Notes: generated by a model not told the origin, from the sequence alone. A DNA stretch of 64,000 nucleotides from Atherix ibis (GCA_958298945.1 OY282609.1:35995212-36059211), one strand, 5' to 3'. Shown: positions 8,744-21,059, counted from the stretch's first letter. Program-made: numbers and translations.

Positions 8744-11700
8744 TTATATCGAGATTCCTTTTAATGGCAAATAAAATAAAAAACGTGTTGTAGTAATTGT
8801 CCGATTCCTACCAAGCCACAAACGTAAGTAATTTATAGAACTGTTATCAAAATATTTATACAAAAGCATATTTATTAATTAATTTTTTTAACTTTAAGTT
8901 TGCTGTGTCTGGCAGTGTAAGGATTAATTTTCTATAATATTGTACTACTTGAACAATGACAAACAAAATTGCTGGAATTAATTGTTGACTTAATAAAACA
9001 CAATTCAATTCTATATCAATTATTTCGAAATTTAATCAAATTGAAATTAACTTGAAATTGAAATTGTCTTTCTCAAGAAGAACAAACATTACACAAAAGT
9101 TTACACTTAAGAATATTGTACGTGTACTAGACGACATCGCTCCTTGGTATATGGAAATTTGCTATTATATGAAATGTAAAATGATATCAGAACGGGGAGG
9201 ATATTAACTAAAAATAAACGATTAAGTATTCGAATTAAGTAACAAAAAAAGAAAACTCATATCGTTTATTGGAATAAACTAAACAAAAATGAATTTTCCT
9301 ATAATTACCATTAGAATGAAGTTAACAAAATTTGGCAATTACTATGAGCTAAGCAAGCGACGGCAAATGACACATGAAACGTAATACTTATAACATTTTA
9401 ATATGGAAAAATAAACACAAAAACTTGCTGCTAATAAAAACCCAACGACGATAATGAACGAAAGATTCTAATAATTGTGAACAAAATACACCCCACACCC
9501 CACGCCCCTAATTGGTGCAATATTGTTGTAGGTGGATTTTTTTTTCTTCGTCAATATTTCACCACTGCTAATTGACGTAATTAATTTCAATTCTGATTAC
9601 GATATTCAAAAAGGCAATTATTTATTGTATATTCAAAGTTGACCTTTACAATTTTGGGTATGAATTGGCAAAAATTTGTTGTTTTCTTATTTTCTTTTTT
9701 TTTGCATCTCGAATAATTTGCAAATGATTTGGCAAAAACAATAAAATTTCTAAGAAAAAGTTAGTTTATGTAAGCTTAACTATTTTCACGAAACTTTATT
9801 GATATCGCCTCGCCGTGTACAAAAAGAATTTGAAGTATAATATTTTAGGTAAACTTTATTTAGGAAACTTATAAATTCGAAATGCTCTTTATTTTATATA
9901 GTCTATCATACTTAAGTATTTTTATTGATTATTAAAGAAAACAAAAATAAATGTCTTGAAGAATTCTGAAAAGAGAAATTATGAAGTGGTTTAGTTTGGA
10001 CAATTCAATGACAAAGTATATACTTGACATTGTGACATGATAAGTTTTGTTTTAAGAGCTACAAAAAAAAATTAAGTATTAATCAAAACAAAAACTCTGT
10101 TCAGGTTTTTTTGTTGCTATGAATAAAACTGGTTATACTTTTTGAATCTAAATAAATTAATATGAAATAAATTTAGAAAAATTTGTCTATAAATGCTGGA
10201 AATATTATTTCAAGTATTATATTGGAAAGTTGCCAATATTCATGGTTTTAGCAAAGTAGTTAAATATAGAAATCGATTTTTATGAGCAAAAAGTTTAAAA
10301 GTTCTTTTATTTCAAAAATATTCCATTCTAATATCCATACTTATTGTATAATTTTATTTTCTGTAAAAAAAAACCGTTGACATTTCTAGAGTTATCTATG
10401 TTAAAAATAAAATATTCTAACTGAAGTAAAAGTCAAATATTGATATTAAATAATAAATTTCTTTTTGGTTACATTTTAGAAAACATATTTTATTGAAATT
10501 GAAAATTTTTTTTATATGCACTACTGGGCAAAAGTATGAAACCACCTTAGTAACAATATATTCCTAATAAATATTTGGTTAAAATCTGAATCAAACTTAG
10601 TATATTGAAATATATTACAGAAATATTAAAAAAAGAAATTGTCCCTTCATTTGCCATAACAGACCATGTGCAATTATCAAGTTTTAAAGACAATAAAAGA
10701 TTAATTTGAACCGTATTCTTTATATTTATCTAAAGTTAAAATTTGAAATTATCGTGGAAAAAATTCGTGAAATTAATGTTGAAATTCAGTCTGCTACTGT
10801 AACTTTATCTAACGCACGTGAAACATGAACGTTTTATAGTGTCTAAACCTTACATTACATCGTGCGTTATAATAATAATAAATAAAAATCATTAATACAC
10901 GATCTCCTCCTGCAAATTATTCGCTGTCAAATCGTTTAATTCTACGGACAGTTTATTACACTAATCGTGATTACATGATTTTTGCACGTGGACGCGCAGT
11001 TTTTGCATGCGGCAAACATGGAAAAGGGGAAATTGATATTGAAATATTAAAATAAAATATAAAATGTTTACTAAAATAAACGATTTGAAATAATCAAAAT
11101 AAATAAATTAATATGAAAACGTCATTCATAATACAAATTAAATATAATAAGAACAGCATCGACCAACTAGAGAATCCACCAATAAAAAATGCACAAACGA
11201 TCACGTGATCAATAATATATTTCAACATGTTGAAATTCGTTTTTGCCCGCCTAAATTGCACGTGCATCGTAATTAGACTGATCGTCGAGTACTCGATTTT
11301 TGTTCGCGGCGAACCTGTACAATCTAATGCCTGTGGAATATTCGTAATTTATTAGAGTTTTAAATATTTATTAGAGTTTCAGACAAGAAAAAAGGGGAAA
11401 TTTAGAGATCTCGTTATACTTTGCTCTTAAATAGCTGTTCATTGTAATGATTTGGAAAAACCAAGTGAGACAGAGGGTTCCACATTCAGATTGAACGATT
11501 AAAAAAAGAATCATTGTATCTTACACAGTGAAACGGGTATTATGGAGAAATATTTGAAAATACCATAAAATAAGGAAAGACAGGAGATATTACGTTGATA
11601 TTTCAGTGAGTCTAATGACTCCGTAATATTTTGTCTCCTATTAATTTTATCATTTGATTTTTTTATCTTTTTTTAGGTGTTTTATAAACGCCTGCCCGTA

Positions 11701-12132
11701 CAAGATAATTATATTTGAGCTGTTGGCGAATATATGTCTTATATATATTGGCTAGATTAGATGGAGTGAAACATTTCTTCCATCGCTTAAAGAAACCTAA
11801 ACATTTTGCAGCGAAACAGTAGATTGGATTAGAAGAAATCATTTATGAAAAACAGATAAGAGATCTATTATAAAAATTAGGCACAGAGTTGTAGATAGAA
11901 CTGAACCATGAGGAACATCAGCATTTATTTGTTGAACTGCAGACTTGAACCCAGTTTAGAAGGCAATTGTCGATAGTGTAATCAATCGTCGTGTGCAATC
12001 ATCGCAAGTGTTCGCGTATATAGCAAAAATGGGGAAATTTCATCTTTAAACTTTTAAAATTATAAAGTAAGTGAAAATTACTGCATTAAGCAAGGATTTT
12101 TACTTTTTTTTCATAACTAAGAGAAAGAATCT
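8744..12132. other. 3.4-kb AT-rich stretch without genes
   Basis: No reading frame or transposon end is convincing. It contains the CACGTG cluster (10,815-11,264) and, at 11,395-11,530, a decayed segment resembling 45,885-46,000. This might be intronic or regulatory host DNA. Confidence 0.5.
10815..11264. promoter_or_regulatory. Cluster of four CACGTG E-boxes
   Basis: Perfect palindromic E-boxes at 10,815, 10,985, 11,202 and 11,259. In DNA this AT-rich, four in 450 bp is well above expectation. CACGTG is the binding core of bHLH factors such as MYC/MAX and CLOCK/CYCLE. Whether this is an enhancer is inference; no adjacent gene is visible in the window. Confidence 0.3.
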
Positions 12133-12770
12133 GTGACTTACACAACTCAAATCCATGCTAAGCCAGTGTATCCAACAATGTTAAAAAGACGATTCAGATC
12201 TGCTGGTCTAATTAGGCGCATAACAGTCAAGCAACCATTACTACGTCCTCAAATAAAAAGCATTTATGTCGAAGTTCCAGATCTTAATCTAGATAAATTA
12301 AAGGATAAGTCGAAGTTCCAGATCTTAATCAAGATAAATGCCAGCAAGACTATGGTGCCAACTGCAAAACGGTGGCTTGATTATGGTTTGGGGTTGTTTC
12401 TGTACGAATGAAATTTAAGACTTAGTGCAAACTGAAGTAATTTAAAAAAAAGATTATGTAACATTTTAGAGACCGATGCTCTTCGACTTAAGTTAATTGG
12501 TGAAGGACTCGTTATGTAGTAGAATAACAATTCTAAACATAGTTTGAAATTATGCTAAGATTGTCTTCAAAATTATAAAATAAGAATGCATTTTTTAAAA
12601 GTATGACATGGCTACCACAATCCCACGATCTCAGTTGCATACAACTTTCATGGGATAAACTTAACAGAAGATTCCAGGAGCAATGTCCATCCTCCAAGGA
12701 AGATTTGTGAAGGATTCTCTTCCAATGCTGGAACATTATTTCCAAGTATACGATAAAAAAAAGCAGATCG
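12133..12770 (+). pseudogene. Tc1-like (DD34E) transposase relic
   Basis: Degenerate transposase in shifting frames. 12,133-12,411: LKRRFRSAGLIRRITVKQPL and LLRPQ match the end of the Tc1 DNA-binding region; DKSKFQI corresponds to the TDESKF box with the first catalytic Asp (Glu changed to Lys). 12,480-12,600: LIGEGLVM, then NNSKHSLKLC corresponds to QDNDPKHTSKLC with the second Asp lost. 12,603-12,760: MTWLPQSHDLSCIQLSWDKL corresponds to the SPDLNPIE-LWD box with the catalytic Glu replaced by Gln, followed by a C-terminal PSSKEDL..CWNIIS. Several stops; TIRs not found. Confidence 0.75.
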
Positions 12771-13433
12771 ACATCTAATCTAAGTAGAATATATTGAAGG
12801 TCATAATTCACCCTTGTTTATATAGATTAACAATAATTAACAATCAGGACTGTAAAATTTTGGTTTTATGTTTTACGCAAGACCTAATCCGCACGATATT
12901 TTTGCGATATTGCTTATATAAAAAAAAGGATTGAAAATAAAAGTAATTATTTTATAAAAAGATTACAAGAAATTTGATATTAATTTAAATTATTTTCGAT
13001 AATAATATTTATTCAGAATTGGATAATGACATCACAATTTGAAAGTGTATGACTTTATTTAGTTAGAATTCAAAAGTACAAAGGCTTTACAATACAGAAG
13101 CAGCAGAAGTTTTCCAAAACTTCGTCTTCACCTTATTGTGATTTTCCTTATTACCTTTATTTGTGTCATCCAACACCCATTTTCAATAGTATAATAGAAT
13201 TGTTCTACTGAATTCTCTTTTTTGTAAACATAGGTAGCTAATAGCTGTTACCCTGTGTACAGGTAATACTATCTTAAAAAGATCATATACTACTCAAAAA
13301 TATTGTTTCAACATTGATTTAATAATTTAAACAAATGTTTATCGAAAATTTTTCCTTGAACCTCATTATCGATTCACGGGATAAGTTTAGAAATTTATTG
13401 TTATGATAAAATGACAAATTAATGGTATTTTTG
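12771..13433. other. Spacer, nothing recognised
   Basis: AT-rich DNA between the Tc1 relic and the hairpin; no supportable gene. Confidence 0.5.
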
Positions 13434-13491
13434 TAAACATTTAATAACAAAATTGAAGCGAATTTCCTTCAATTTTGTTATTAAATGTTTA
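13434..13491. repeat. Perfect 25-bp-arm hairpin
   Basis: Arms 13,434-13,458 and 13,467-13,491 are perfectly complementary (left arm begins TAAACATTTAATAACAAAAT), with an 8-nt loop. Could be a palindromic MITE core or a recent template-switch product. Confidence 0.85.
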
Positions 13492-13689
13492 TTTTTTCAC
13501 ATTTATTAATTAGAAAATAACTGCCCACAGTGCGACAATTGTTTGGATCCATTAGCAAAAATATGCATCAATTAAAATTGTAAAATTTACTATTCTAATT
13601 TATTTTTTAATAATGTATATGATTTCTATTTTTATTTATTAAGTCGAATAGACAGTTTGGAATTGATTATAGTTTTTTTTTAATTATTG

Positions 13690-14440
13690 TTACAAATATT
13701 ATTGAAATTAATTTTAATGGAATCTATCAATTCTCTTGTGCATTTTTCCTTCATAAATTTTCCGCACAGTATTCCCAAAATATTTTTGTTAATGTTCAGG
13801 TCAGGAGATTGAGCTGGTAAGTAATGAAGACTGACTAAATGCATTTTCCGCCGAACTATTGCTTAAAATAATTCTCGTAGGTTGTATTGGCGTTATTCTC
13901 TCGAGGCACCCATCCATCGTTGGTGCTGCAATTCATCCTTTATTTTGTTCATTTAAGTTTTAAGTAGCTATTTGTACTTTATTGCAGTTTGTTTTTCAAC
14001 AAGAAAGCTTAGTATTACGATGGTATGACAAATACTTTGTATCACCACGGAAAATCGTGGAAATTTTTTTAGCCAGACTTTTATTATTTAGGGCGTTTTT
14101 AAGTCGGAGAAATCTTAAGAATTCATTCTATTTGTAAGAAGGTAATCTTAAGAAAAAAAATTTTTTAGCAAGGCTTTTCGGTGAGATATTGTGTAGGACA
14201 TTTTAGAGCCGGAAAAATCTTAAGAATTAATTCTAATATACTCCAATTTTAACTTCAATCTGTCTTGCGATCAACTTTCTTCCCGTTTGCTGTTTGCTAT
14301 AATTTACTGTATCGCTCAAAATACCACATACCATAAATTAGCTGCTGCCCATTTCACAACCCATTTCTCTAAACGAAAAACCTTCGTTTTTAAATAATTT
14401 AATTTGAAAAATTGGTCAATTTCACTACGAATTTTTTTCT
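13690..14440 (-). pseudogene. Second Tc1-like transposase relic
   Basis: Minus-strand Tc1-family remains, read from 14,440 downward. EGFSFREMG near 14,380 resembles the first helix-turn-helix; ILRFLRLKNALNNKSLAKKIS near 14,060-14,130 the second. NNANTTYENYF near 13,890 corresponds to QDNxxxHT with the second catalytic Asp replaced by Asn. LPAQSPDLNINKNILGIL near 13,800 is the SPDLNPIENLWGIL box with the catalytic Glu replaced by Lys; a short C-terminus ends in a stop near 13,690. The first catalytic Asp region was not found, and a ~100-bp tandem duplication disturbs the helix-turn-helix. Inactive and unrelated in sequence to the copy at 12,133. Confidence 0.7.
14064..14235. repeat. ~97-bp tandem duplication inside the Tc1 relic
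   Basis: The block TTTTTTAGC..AGCCGGA/AGTCGGA..AATCTTAAGAATT occurs twice (14,064-14,130 and 14,161-14,235), diverged, with a short spacer. Confidence 0.6.
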
Positions 14441-16419
14441 TTACTTCCCACTCTTAAATGTCTTTTATGCTTACAGCTTATAATAAAATTATAACTCCAA
14501 TCACAATACTATCGAAGATAACGAATGGATTCAAACAGTTGTCGTAATTTCAATTTTGCTAAAACTAACCTTATCCTTTAACCTGCTTAAAGAACAAATT
14601 TCGCACAAAATTTATTCGTAAAAATGTGGTTGGTGCCAAACAGTTGTGGGGCTGGGCAGTGTATGCGAGTGGATAATTTTCTTATTATTAGAAAATTTTT
14701 GGAATAGAAAAATTATTACATTAAAAATTTGATTATTTACTATTTTTCTATTGTTGCTTGAAAATGTTACAACAATAATAAGAAAGATTTATAAATTATC
14801 AAATTTAAACGCTGTCATGTTGTTACTTCATTGTAATTGTAATCCAGGAATCGAAATCTCGTAATTGATGAGCATTATGATTTTCTTTCTTATTCAAAAA
14901 TAACAAATCATCTAATTACTTTGATAGAAAATGATGCAATTCGATGAAGGTTATATATTAGGTACGATGTAATTTATAAGTAAGCAAACAATGCGTTAAA
15001 TGATCCGTAACTCTTTGAATTATCGGAAGAAAAAAAATTGTAGATAACCTGTAAGAAATTTATTTGAAATTATAAAAAAAATATTTATACTGCCCCCTCT
15101 TTGCAGGCTAAATTTCATTATGAACTTGAATAAATAAAAGTTCATTCCCCAGTCGATTATTTAAAAAAAAGGTAAAGAAAACTGAATAGATACTTATATC
15201 TTCATACACAATATATCAATGTGTACATAATGTTTCGCAAGAAAAAGTGTTCATCAACATGAACGTAAATTGTGGACAGCTTGGTTGCACTATCAACAGA
15301 CAAATTCCAAATGAACTTGAAGAATCTTTAACTTAAGTTCCTAGAAAATGGCATTTTGTAAAATAACATGTGTGCACATATGAATAAATACCGCAACATA
15401 AAAAAATATTTGAACAAATGTTTTTAACGACTTTGACCTTCATGAAAAACATCATGAAAATATGTTAACCAAAAAGGGAAAAGAGAAAAAAAAACATAAT
15501 CGGAAATAAGCTCCTTTAGACAAGGATTTAAAATGCGCTTAACCTTATGCGGCGGCAATCGATACAAACTCAAAGAAATCAATAAATTTATACCCGGGCC
15601 AAAATATTTGACTTGCACAATAAAATTCCCAAAATTATTTACCAAACTCGACAGCATATTTTATAAGGTATAGAAGATAAGGTCATTATTTAATGTACAA
15701 CTTTTTTTGGAGATTATAAAATTGAATACTTTAAAAAATTCGAAGCATCGTGGCAATTGCCAGCAGCAAATAAATTATAATAAAAATTGAGATGATGTAG
15801 GAGGATCCAACTAACAAAGAGGTGCTAATTTATTTGTAAGGTGCAAAATTCATTTTAAGATGTATTTCTTGTAAATATTCATTTCAAATGTATTAGCGAT
15901 GGTGTCCTTTATAGGAGATGTTGACAGCACTTAAGAAATAAATTTAATAAATCCTCCTACAGATTATGAAAGATTCTTAAGCTTTTTTATTTTTCTTCTG
16001 ATTTTCTAAGAACAGCAAAACTTTATCATAGATTCTTGTTTGACAGAAGTATTATATTTTAACAGTTATACCTCCACTAAAATTAATTTTAATATTAGTG
16101 TATTTAATAGAAGAAAAAACTCTCACAACAACTATTCAATAGCTTTTTTTTACACCGTTTATACAATGAATAATATTTCTTTTATATCATACAATAATAC
16201 AATACAAAAAAACCTCTATTTTCAAATTTACCCTTTTTCTACAAATATTAAAATTGAATAAGCTTTTATTAAAAATAATATTTATAATAATCCATTCAAT
16301 ATTTAAGTCATTCTTTGACATATCAGTGATATAACGTAGCGTTACACACCTTCCATGCTTGCATTTGGATACAAACAAAGGTGATGATTTGAACACCTTT
16401 GCATAAAAATTTTGGTTAA
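14441..16419. other. 2-kb stretch without recognised genes
   Basis: Short open frames near 15,424-15,657 (minus) and 16,040-16,261 (plus) have no domain, signal peptide or composition that separates them from chance. Confidence 0.5.
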
Positions 16420-16640
16420 ATTTGCTAGTATATACGTGCCGACATCGCCCTGCAGGATTCCAGCTCGACACTTACATTATATTTTTGGTATCCTGAATAA
16501 AACCGTGGCTCCACCGAAGGCAGGGCCTACCTCGTCTTCTGGGACTATAAATAGAGCAATGAAAAATATTCCCCCAACTGAACGGATTAGTTACCTGCCC
16601 ACCGCAATCTATCAAGCTAGATTTTATCTATAATCGAGCG
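16420..16640 (-). pseudogene. LINE ORF2 C-terminus fragment
   Basis: On the minus strand LDRLRWAGN, then in another frame SPRRRGRPCLRWSHGF, then SSWNPAGR, follow the order of the conserved C-terminal motif RLRWxGHVxRM..GRRxxGRPxxRWxDxV..W found at the end of a widespread class of insect non-LTR retrotransposon proteins. Frameshifts and a short deletion after the GHV position are visible. The fragment at 63,600-63,860 may come from the same family. The plus-strand frame over this DNA is an antisense shadow. Confidence 0.6.
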
Positions 16641-17431
16641 ATCGTGGTAACGCTTCATTATCTCATTATTAAACAGGCTGTGAAATCGTCCATAATCATG
16701 TAAGGATTCAAAGATTCTTCGGTAGATTCTCCTCTAGAACGCTACTAATAGTTCACAATTGTTGAAGACTTAAGTTTTCCATGAATGACTAAGGGTTAGC
16801 AAGATATGATCAGAAGTTTTGAGCGAAATAATTTAGATTGACTTAAGTAGACGTCACGAATTTCTTCCTATATGTTTTTATTGGCTGTGATCCTAGATAA
16901 AAGAACTATTCATTTTTCTCAAACATATAGTCTTCTATCTGCATGCAACATGTCCTAATTGATTTTGGCTTTGTTTTGTCTTAATTAACATGCAGCCCAT
17001 GACTTTTATCGCCGACTAACCCTTGGTGACGGCCTTCCGTACAGTTCTTGTGGCGCATGCTGATAGCTGAGCAGAAGATTTAATCAATGTGATACCTCTA
17101 ACGCAGGAGTGATCAGGGCTGTTAGAGCCTATTGGCATTAGCCAGGACTGTTAGAGCTGCTGTGGATACATTATTGAACGACATCATCGCGAATTTGAAA
17201 GGTTTGCATTTTTTATTATTTAAGAAGCTTATACAAGACCATCGAGCATCAATAGAAATCCATTCTATACCTTGCACACATAATTAATATATAGCCTACG
17301 AATTATTCTTATTACTAAAATCAAATTCATTTATTAAATGAACAATTCCATTATCTTTACCATTCTCACATGTTCTCAAGAAGCGGCGGCCATATCTACA
17401 AGTTAAAAAATGTTTGTATAGCCACAACATA
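16641..17431. other. Spacer with a possible LINE trace
   Basis: Around 17,010-17,060 a plus-strand HDFYRRLTLGDG..SSCGA tract is faintly like LINE C-termini, too short to call. Otherwise anonymous. TA at 17,430-17,431 is the target site of the next element. Confidence 0.4.
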
Positions 17432-18748
17432 CGAGGGTCGTTCAATAAGTCCTTAGAAAATCCGAGAAATTGCGCTCGTAGTGTCTGTAAAGATTTTTTT
17501 TGTGCTCGTAGTGTCTGTAATTGCGCTCGTAGTTTTTTTTGTAAGTAGCATTATCGACAGGAAAGCTGTCAAAATTTCAGCTCGATCCATAGCGTAGGTC
17601 AATTTCTATCGTCGATTAAAGTTGACGACATTTATTTGTGCATAACAATGGAAAAAAGCGAGTTTAGGGCTGTCATCAAACATCTCCATTTGAAAGGCTT
17701 AAGCCCGAAAGAAATCAAAGCCGAGTTGGATGCAGTTCATGGCACATCTGCACCTGTGTTTGCGACGGTTTACAATTGGGTGAATGAATTTAAACGTGGC
17801 CGTTCATCCACAAAAGATGAACATCGTTCAGGACGCCCAGTTGAGGTGTCTACTCCTGAAATCATCGACAAAATCCACGATCTGCGCGAATTAGTTAAGG
17901 CCACGGGTATATCACAAGGTACAGTCGCTTCAATTTTGCATGAAAAATTGTCTGTGAAAAAAATTTCGGCAAGATAGGTGCCGCGTTTGCTCTCAGAGGA
18001 GAATAAACGCAACCGTGCAGTGGAGTCTGAGGCTATGTTGGCACTCTTTCATCGCAATTCTGCCGATTTCCTTCGTCGATATGTCACTGTGGACGAAACC
18101 TGGATACACTACTACACTCCAGAAACGAAGAGACAGTCATCACAGTGGATTTTCAAGGGTGAACGGGCTCCGAAGAAGGCAAAAACTGTGCCATCGGCCG
18201 GCAAGGTGATGGCTACGGTCTTTTGGGATTCGCAGGGCATCATTTTTATCGACTACTTGGAAAAAGGAAAAACAATAACAGGAGCGTATTACGCGTTGTT
18301 ATTGCAACGGTTGAGCGAGGAAATCAAAGAGAAACGCCCCCATCTGAAGAAGAAAAAATCCTCTTGCATCAGGACAATGCGCGTGTGCACACTTGCGCTG
18401 TTTCCATGGCCAAAATTGTGGAATTGAGAATGGAATTGTTGCAGCATCCCGCTTTTTCACCAGATTTGGCCCCGAGTGACTATTTTCTTTTCCCCAATCT
18501 GAAGAAATGGCTTGGCGGACGAGGGTTCACTTCCAACGAGGACGTCATTGCTCAAACGGATGAGTATTTTGCAGTACTTCCGAAATCCTATTTTTTGGAC
18601 GGGATAAAAATTTTGGAAAAACGGTTTCTTGAGCTAAAATTTTGAAAAAAAGTGTATAGAGCTAAAAGGAGATGTTGAAAAATAAAATTTTTTTTTTAAA
18701 AAACAGTTTTTTTCCATCTTTTTCTAAGGACTTATTGAACGACCCTCG
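17432..18748 (+). mobile_element. Near-intact mariner element, family B
   Basis: A 1317-bp mariner with perfect TIRs of about 29 bp (CGAGGGTCGTTCAATAAGTC..) at both ends and intact TA duplications (17,430-17,431 and 18,749-18,750). The 5' UTR holds a triplicated TGCGCTCGTAGT-type motif (17,471, 17,501, 17,521). Identical TIRs and only a few coding lesions make this the youngest-looking transposon in the window. Confidence 0.92.
17648..18645 (+). pseudogene. Mariner transposase, one stop and one frameshift
   Basis: Mariner (DD34D) transposase. The start is ATG at 17,648 (MEKSEFRAVIKHLHLKG); an upstream TTG is not needed. Domains: two helix-turn-helix motifs with SGRPVEVSTPEIIDKIHDL between, then a short gap of about nine residues relative to the family, then ATGISQGTV. 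The WVPRLL box has its Trp codon changed to TAG (17,975-17,977). Catalytic Asp residues are all present: VDETW (Asp codon 18,092), HQDNARVHT (18,373), APSDYFLF (18,478), the last two 34 residues apart. A one-base indel in the A-run near 18,350-18,360 breaks the frame after KRPHLKKKK. The C-terminus is complete. Confidence 0.9.
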
Positions 18749-18750
18749 TA

Positions 18751-19433
18751 CCATAATGCAATACCAAATTAAAGTTAAATAATACTGTATACGGCAATAG
18801 ACAATTAATTAAATTTATGTATAAAAATAGTGATTGAAATGAACAAATTTATTAAATAGAATCTTAGCCGTAAATACGAACTTTTGTTAGCTAACTTTTC
18901 CAATTCTTCATATTAGCAATTTTTTTTTTTTTAGCTTGCAATAATCTTGAGCGGACGAGGTGTGTTTACTTGTCATATTATCGATATAACTTGGTTCGTG
19001 TATTTTCAAACTGATTTCCATTTTAAAGAGTTTGTCAAATATTTAGAATAACAATTTTTTACGTAAATAATCTCTTTATTAATGGCTAGGCTAGGATAAA
19101 AGCTAATTGAATGATTTCGTAATTCGGAAACGTAATTTTTTCTGATATTTTTCTAGGAAAGGTTACGATTGTAAAATGAGAAAAATCCCAAAAAAAAATG
19201 TGACGTTCAATAGCAACAAGGTATGAATATGCAGATATACGGATATACCATATATATGACTGTACATTTTGCCGCCAGATGCTTTATTTGGAAATCGGCT
19301 TACAGTCTACTTAGCACTTAGTTCGCCTATAAATGGTCTGATGGCAACTAACATGGATGAGTGGTGAACACTAGTCCAAGAAAGGTTTTGTGCTGTGCTT
19401 GAATGAAAGCAAAACAGTCAAAGAAACTGGAAG
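18751..19433. other. Spacer with TATA-like site
   Basis: No gene. A TATAAAT word at 19,328-19,334 lies about 100 bp upstream of the small frame at 19,434; no matching initiator at the expected distance. Confidence 0.4.
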
Positions 19434-19637
19434 ATGATTATTATTTATTCAACTCTAGTAGTTTTTCTGCTAACCATTTGGTCCATGACCCAATCACGAT
19501 CTGAATATATCAACGGAGGAGGAAATTATAGTGTAGAATATTGTATCATCACGAAAAGTTGCTCATATGAACGAGTACAATTTCTAGAATATGAATGCAT
19601 ATTGAAAAACTATTATATCTACAATACATATGCATAG
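19434..19637 (+). CDS. Possible small secreted protein, unrecognised
   Basis: A 67-codon frame starting at ATG 19,434. Residues 1-23 are a basic-poor hydrophobic segment (IIIYSTLVVFLLTIWSM) ending at a small-residue region, like a signal peptide; the remaining 44 residues are rich in Tyr, Ser and Asn with four Cys, compatible with a short secreted peptide. The DNA is slightly less AT-rich than its surroundings, and a TATAAAT lies about 100 bp upstream. No family is recognised, no splice sites or poly-A signal support it, and such frames occur by chance, so this is only a candidate. Confidence 0.25.
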   Translation: MIIIYSTLVVFLLTIWSMTQSRSEYINGGGNYSVEYCIITKSCSYERVQFLEYECILKNYYIYNTYA

Positions 19638-21059
19638 GAATATTTAGCGCGCCATAGGCTAAATAGGAAAAAGCCACCAGCACTTTAAAGAGTACTTAAA
19701 ATAAAATTTAACCTCCTAAGCATTTGTGAAGTAGTACTGCGGCAATGTAGAGCCCGAAATCGATTATTTCTTGAAGAGTAATGAAAAGACGTGGGTTCCT
19801 TTCATTTACCTATGAACTGATACAATTGCGAGGGTGGACTAGATTTCAACAGACTTTGTAGATTTCATAATATAACATTTTAATAGCTCAGACAAGGCAA
19901 GTCTAGTCGATAATTCCGTGCAAAGAAGTAAAAATAAATTTCCTCCCAGTTGTTCAAATTTAATCCAACTTGCTTTCTTCATTTATATCTAGAAATGCTG
20001 CTATTATTTGTGACCAACAAAGTAACCAATTCAAAATATGGTTTCTTGCCATTTTTTTACATTACTCCATATCGAATATAGTTCTTAATTGCTGGTGCAA
20101 TGCAAAGTAATAGTGTTCACCAGAACACACCTGTATTATTTAAGTTCGAATAAGCATAAATTATTTTTTGAATGAAAACATTTTTAAAGATTTTCCATTT
20201 AATTAATAATCTCTTCCCCCAAACAAATGTACGAGTATGTACTAAATTCTATTTGAATATAGTATGTATAATCTTAGTTAAGATACGAAATTATTTATGG
20301 AAATTATGAATGAAACGTGTTGTTAATCTTTTCATTTTAGTCAATTCAATTTTCATATAATAGGAATAGTAGTAGGAGTGGAAGTTAATCTAACTAATAA
20401 AATTTAATAAAGTCATAAAAAAATTTGAAGTAATCTAAGTCTCAATAGACATTAGTGGTGTTTAATTGGAAAGTCGATACGCAAATGAATATTTTAGTTT
20501 TATTAGTTATATAATATTATATGAAAATTAATTGAATACTCACTCCTTATTGACTTTTCATACAAAATTAGAATTATGTATATTATTATTTATGTTATTA
20601 CAAATTCAACTTTTTAAGTAATTTATAATTAACTTATATATTTATTTGCTTTATAAGTAGAAATCCCAACTTTTGTGAAAATCTTGAATTTGCTTCAAAA
20701 ACACTTCGTACTCTACGAATATTTACACAATGTTAGCTATACTATCATACCACTAAAGGATGCTTTACGAGCAATGCCGTTTAAATGATGGGCTTTTATA
20801 TTTGATAAATGCAGTCGCTGTAGACTTCCCAAACTGATTCTTTCTTTATTCAAACGAATTTATCAAGACCATCGGAATCTATTGTACTAGGTTTGATTGA
20901 CAAATAGGCGTATATTAGTTTCAATTTATATCTTTGATTAAATATCCTTAGTTATGAACTAAATATAATCCAAAGAAACTTATTTCGGTTAATGATTGAC
21001 TCATTTTTAATAAGTGTTCTTAATGTAAGTTTATAACTTTTTTTAATAATTTTGGATTG
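19638..21059. other. AT-rich stretch, nothing recognised
   Basis: No coding or transposon signature. It runs up to the C-terminal end of the DD41D relic. Confidence 0.5.

Noticed and set aside
17000..17170. Possible LINE zinc-knuckle region
   Set aside because: HDFYRRLTLGDG..SCGA is suggestive but Cys/His spacing is not met and nothing supports it on either side.
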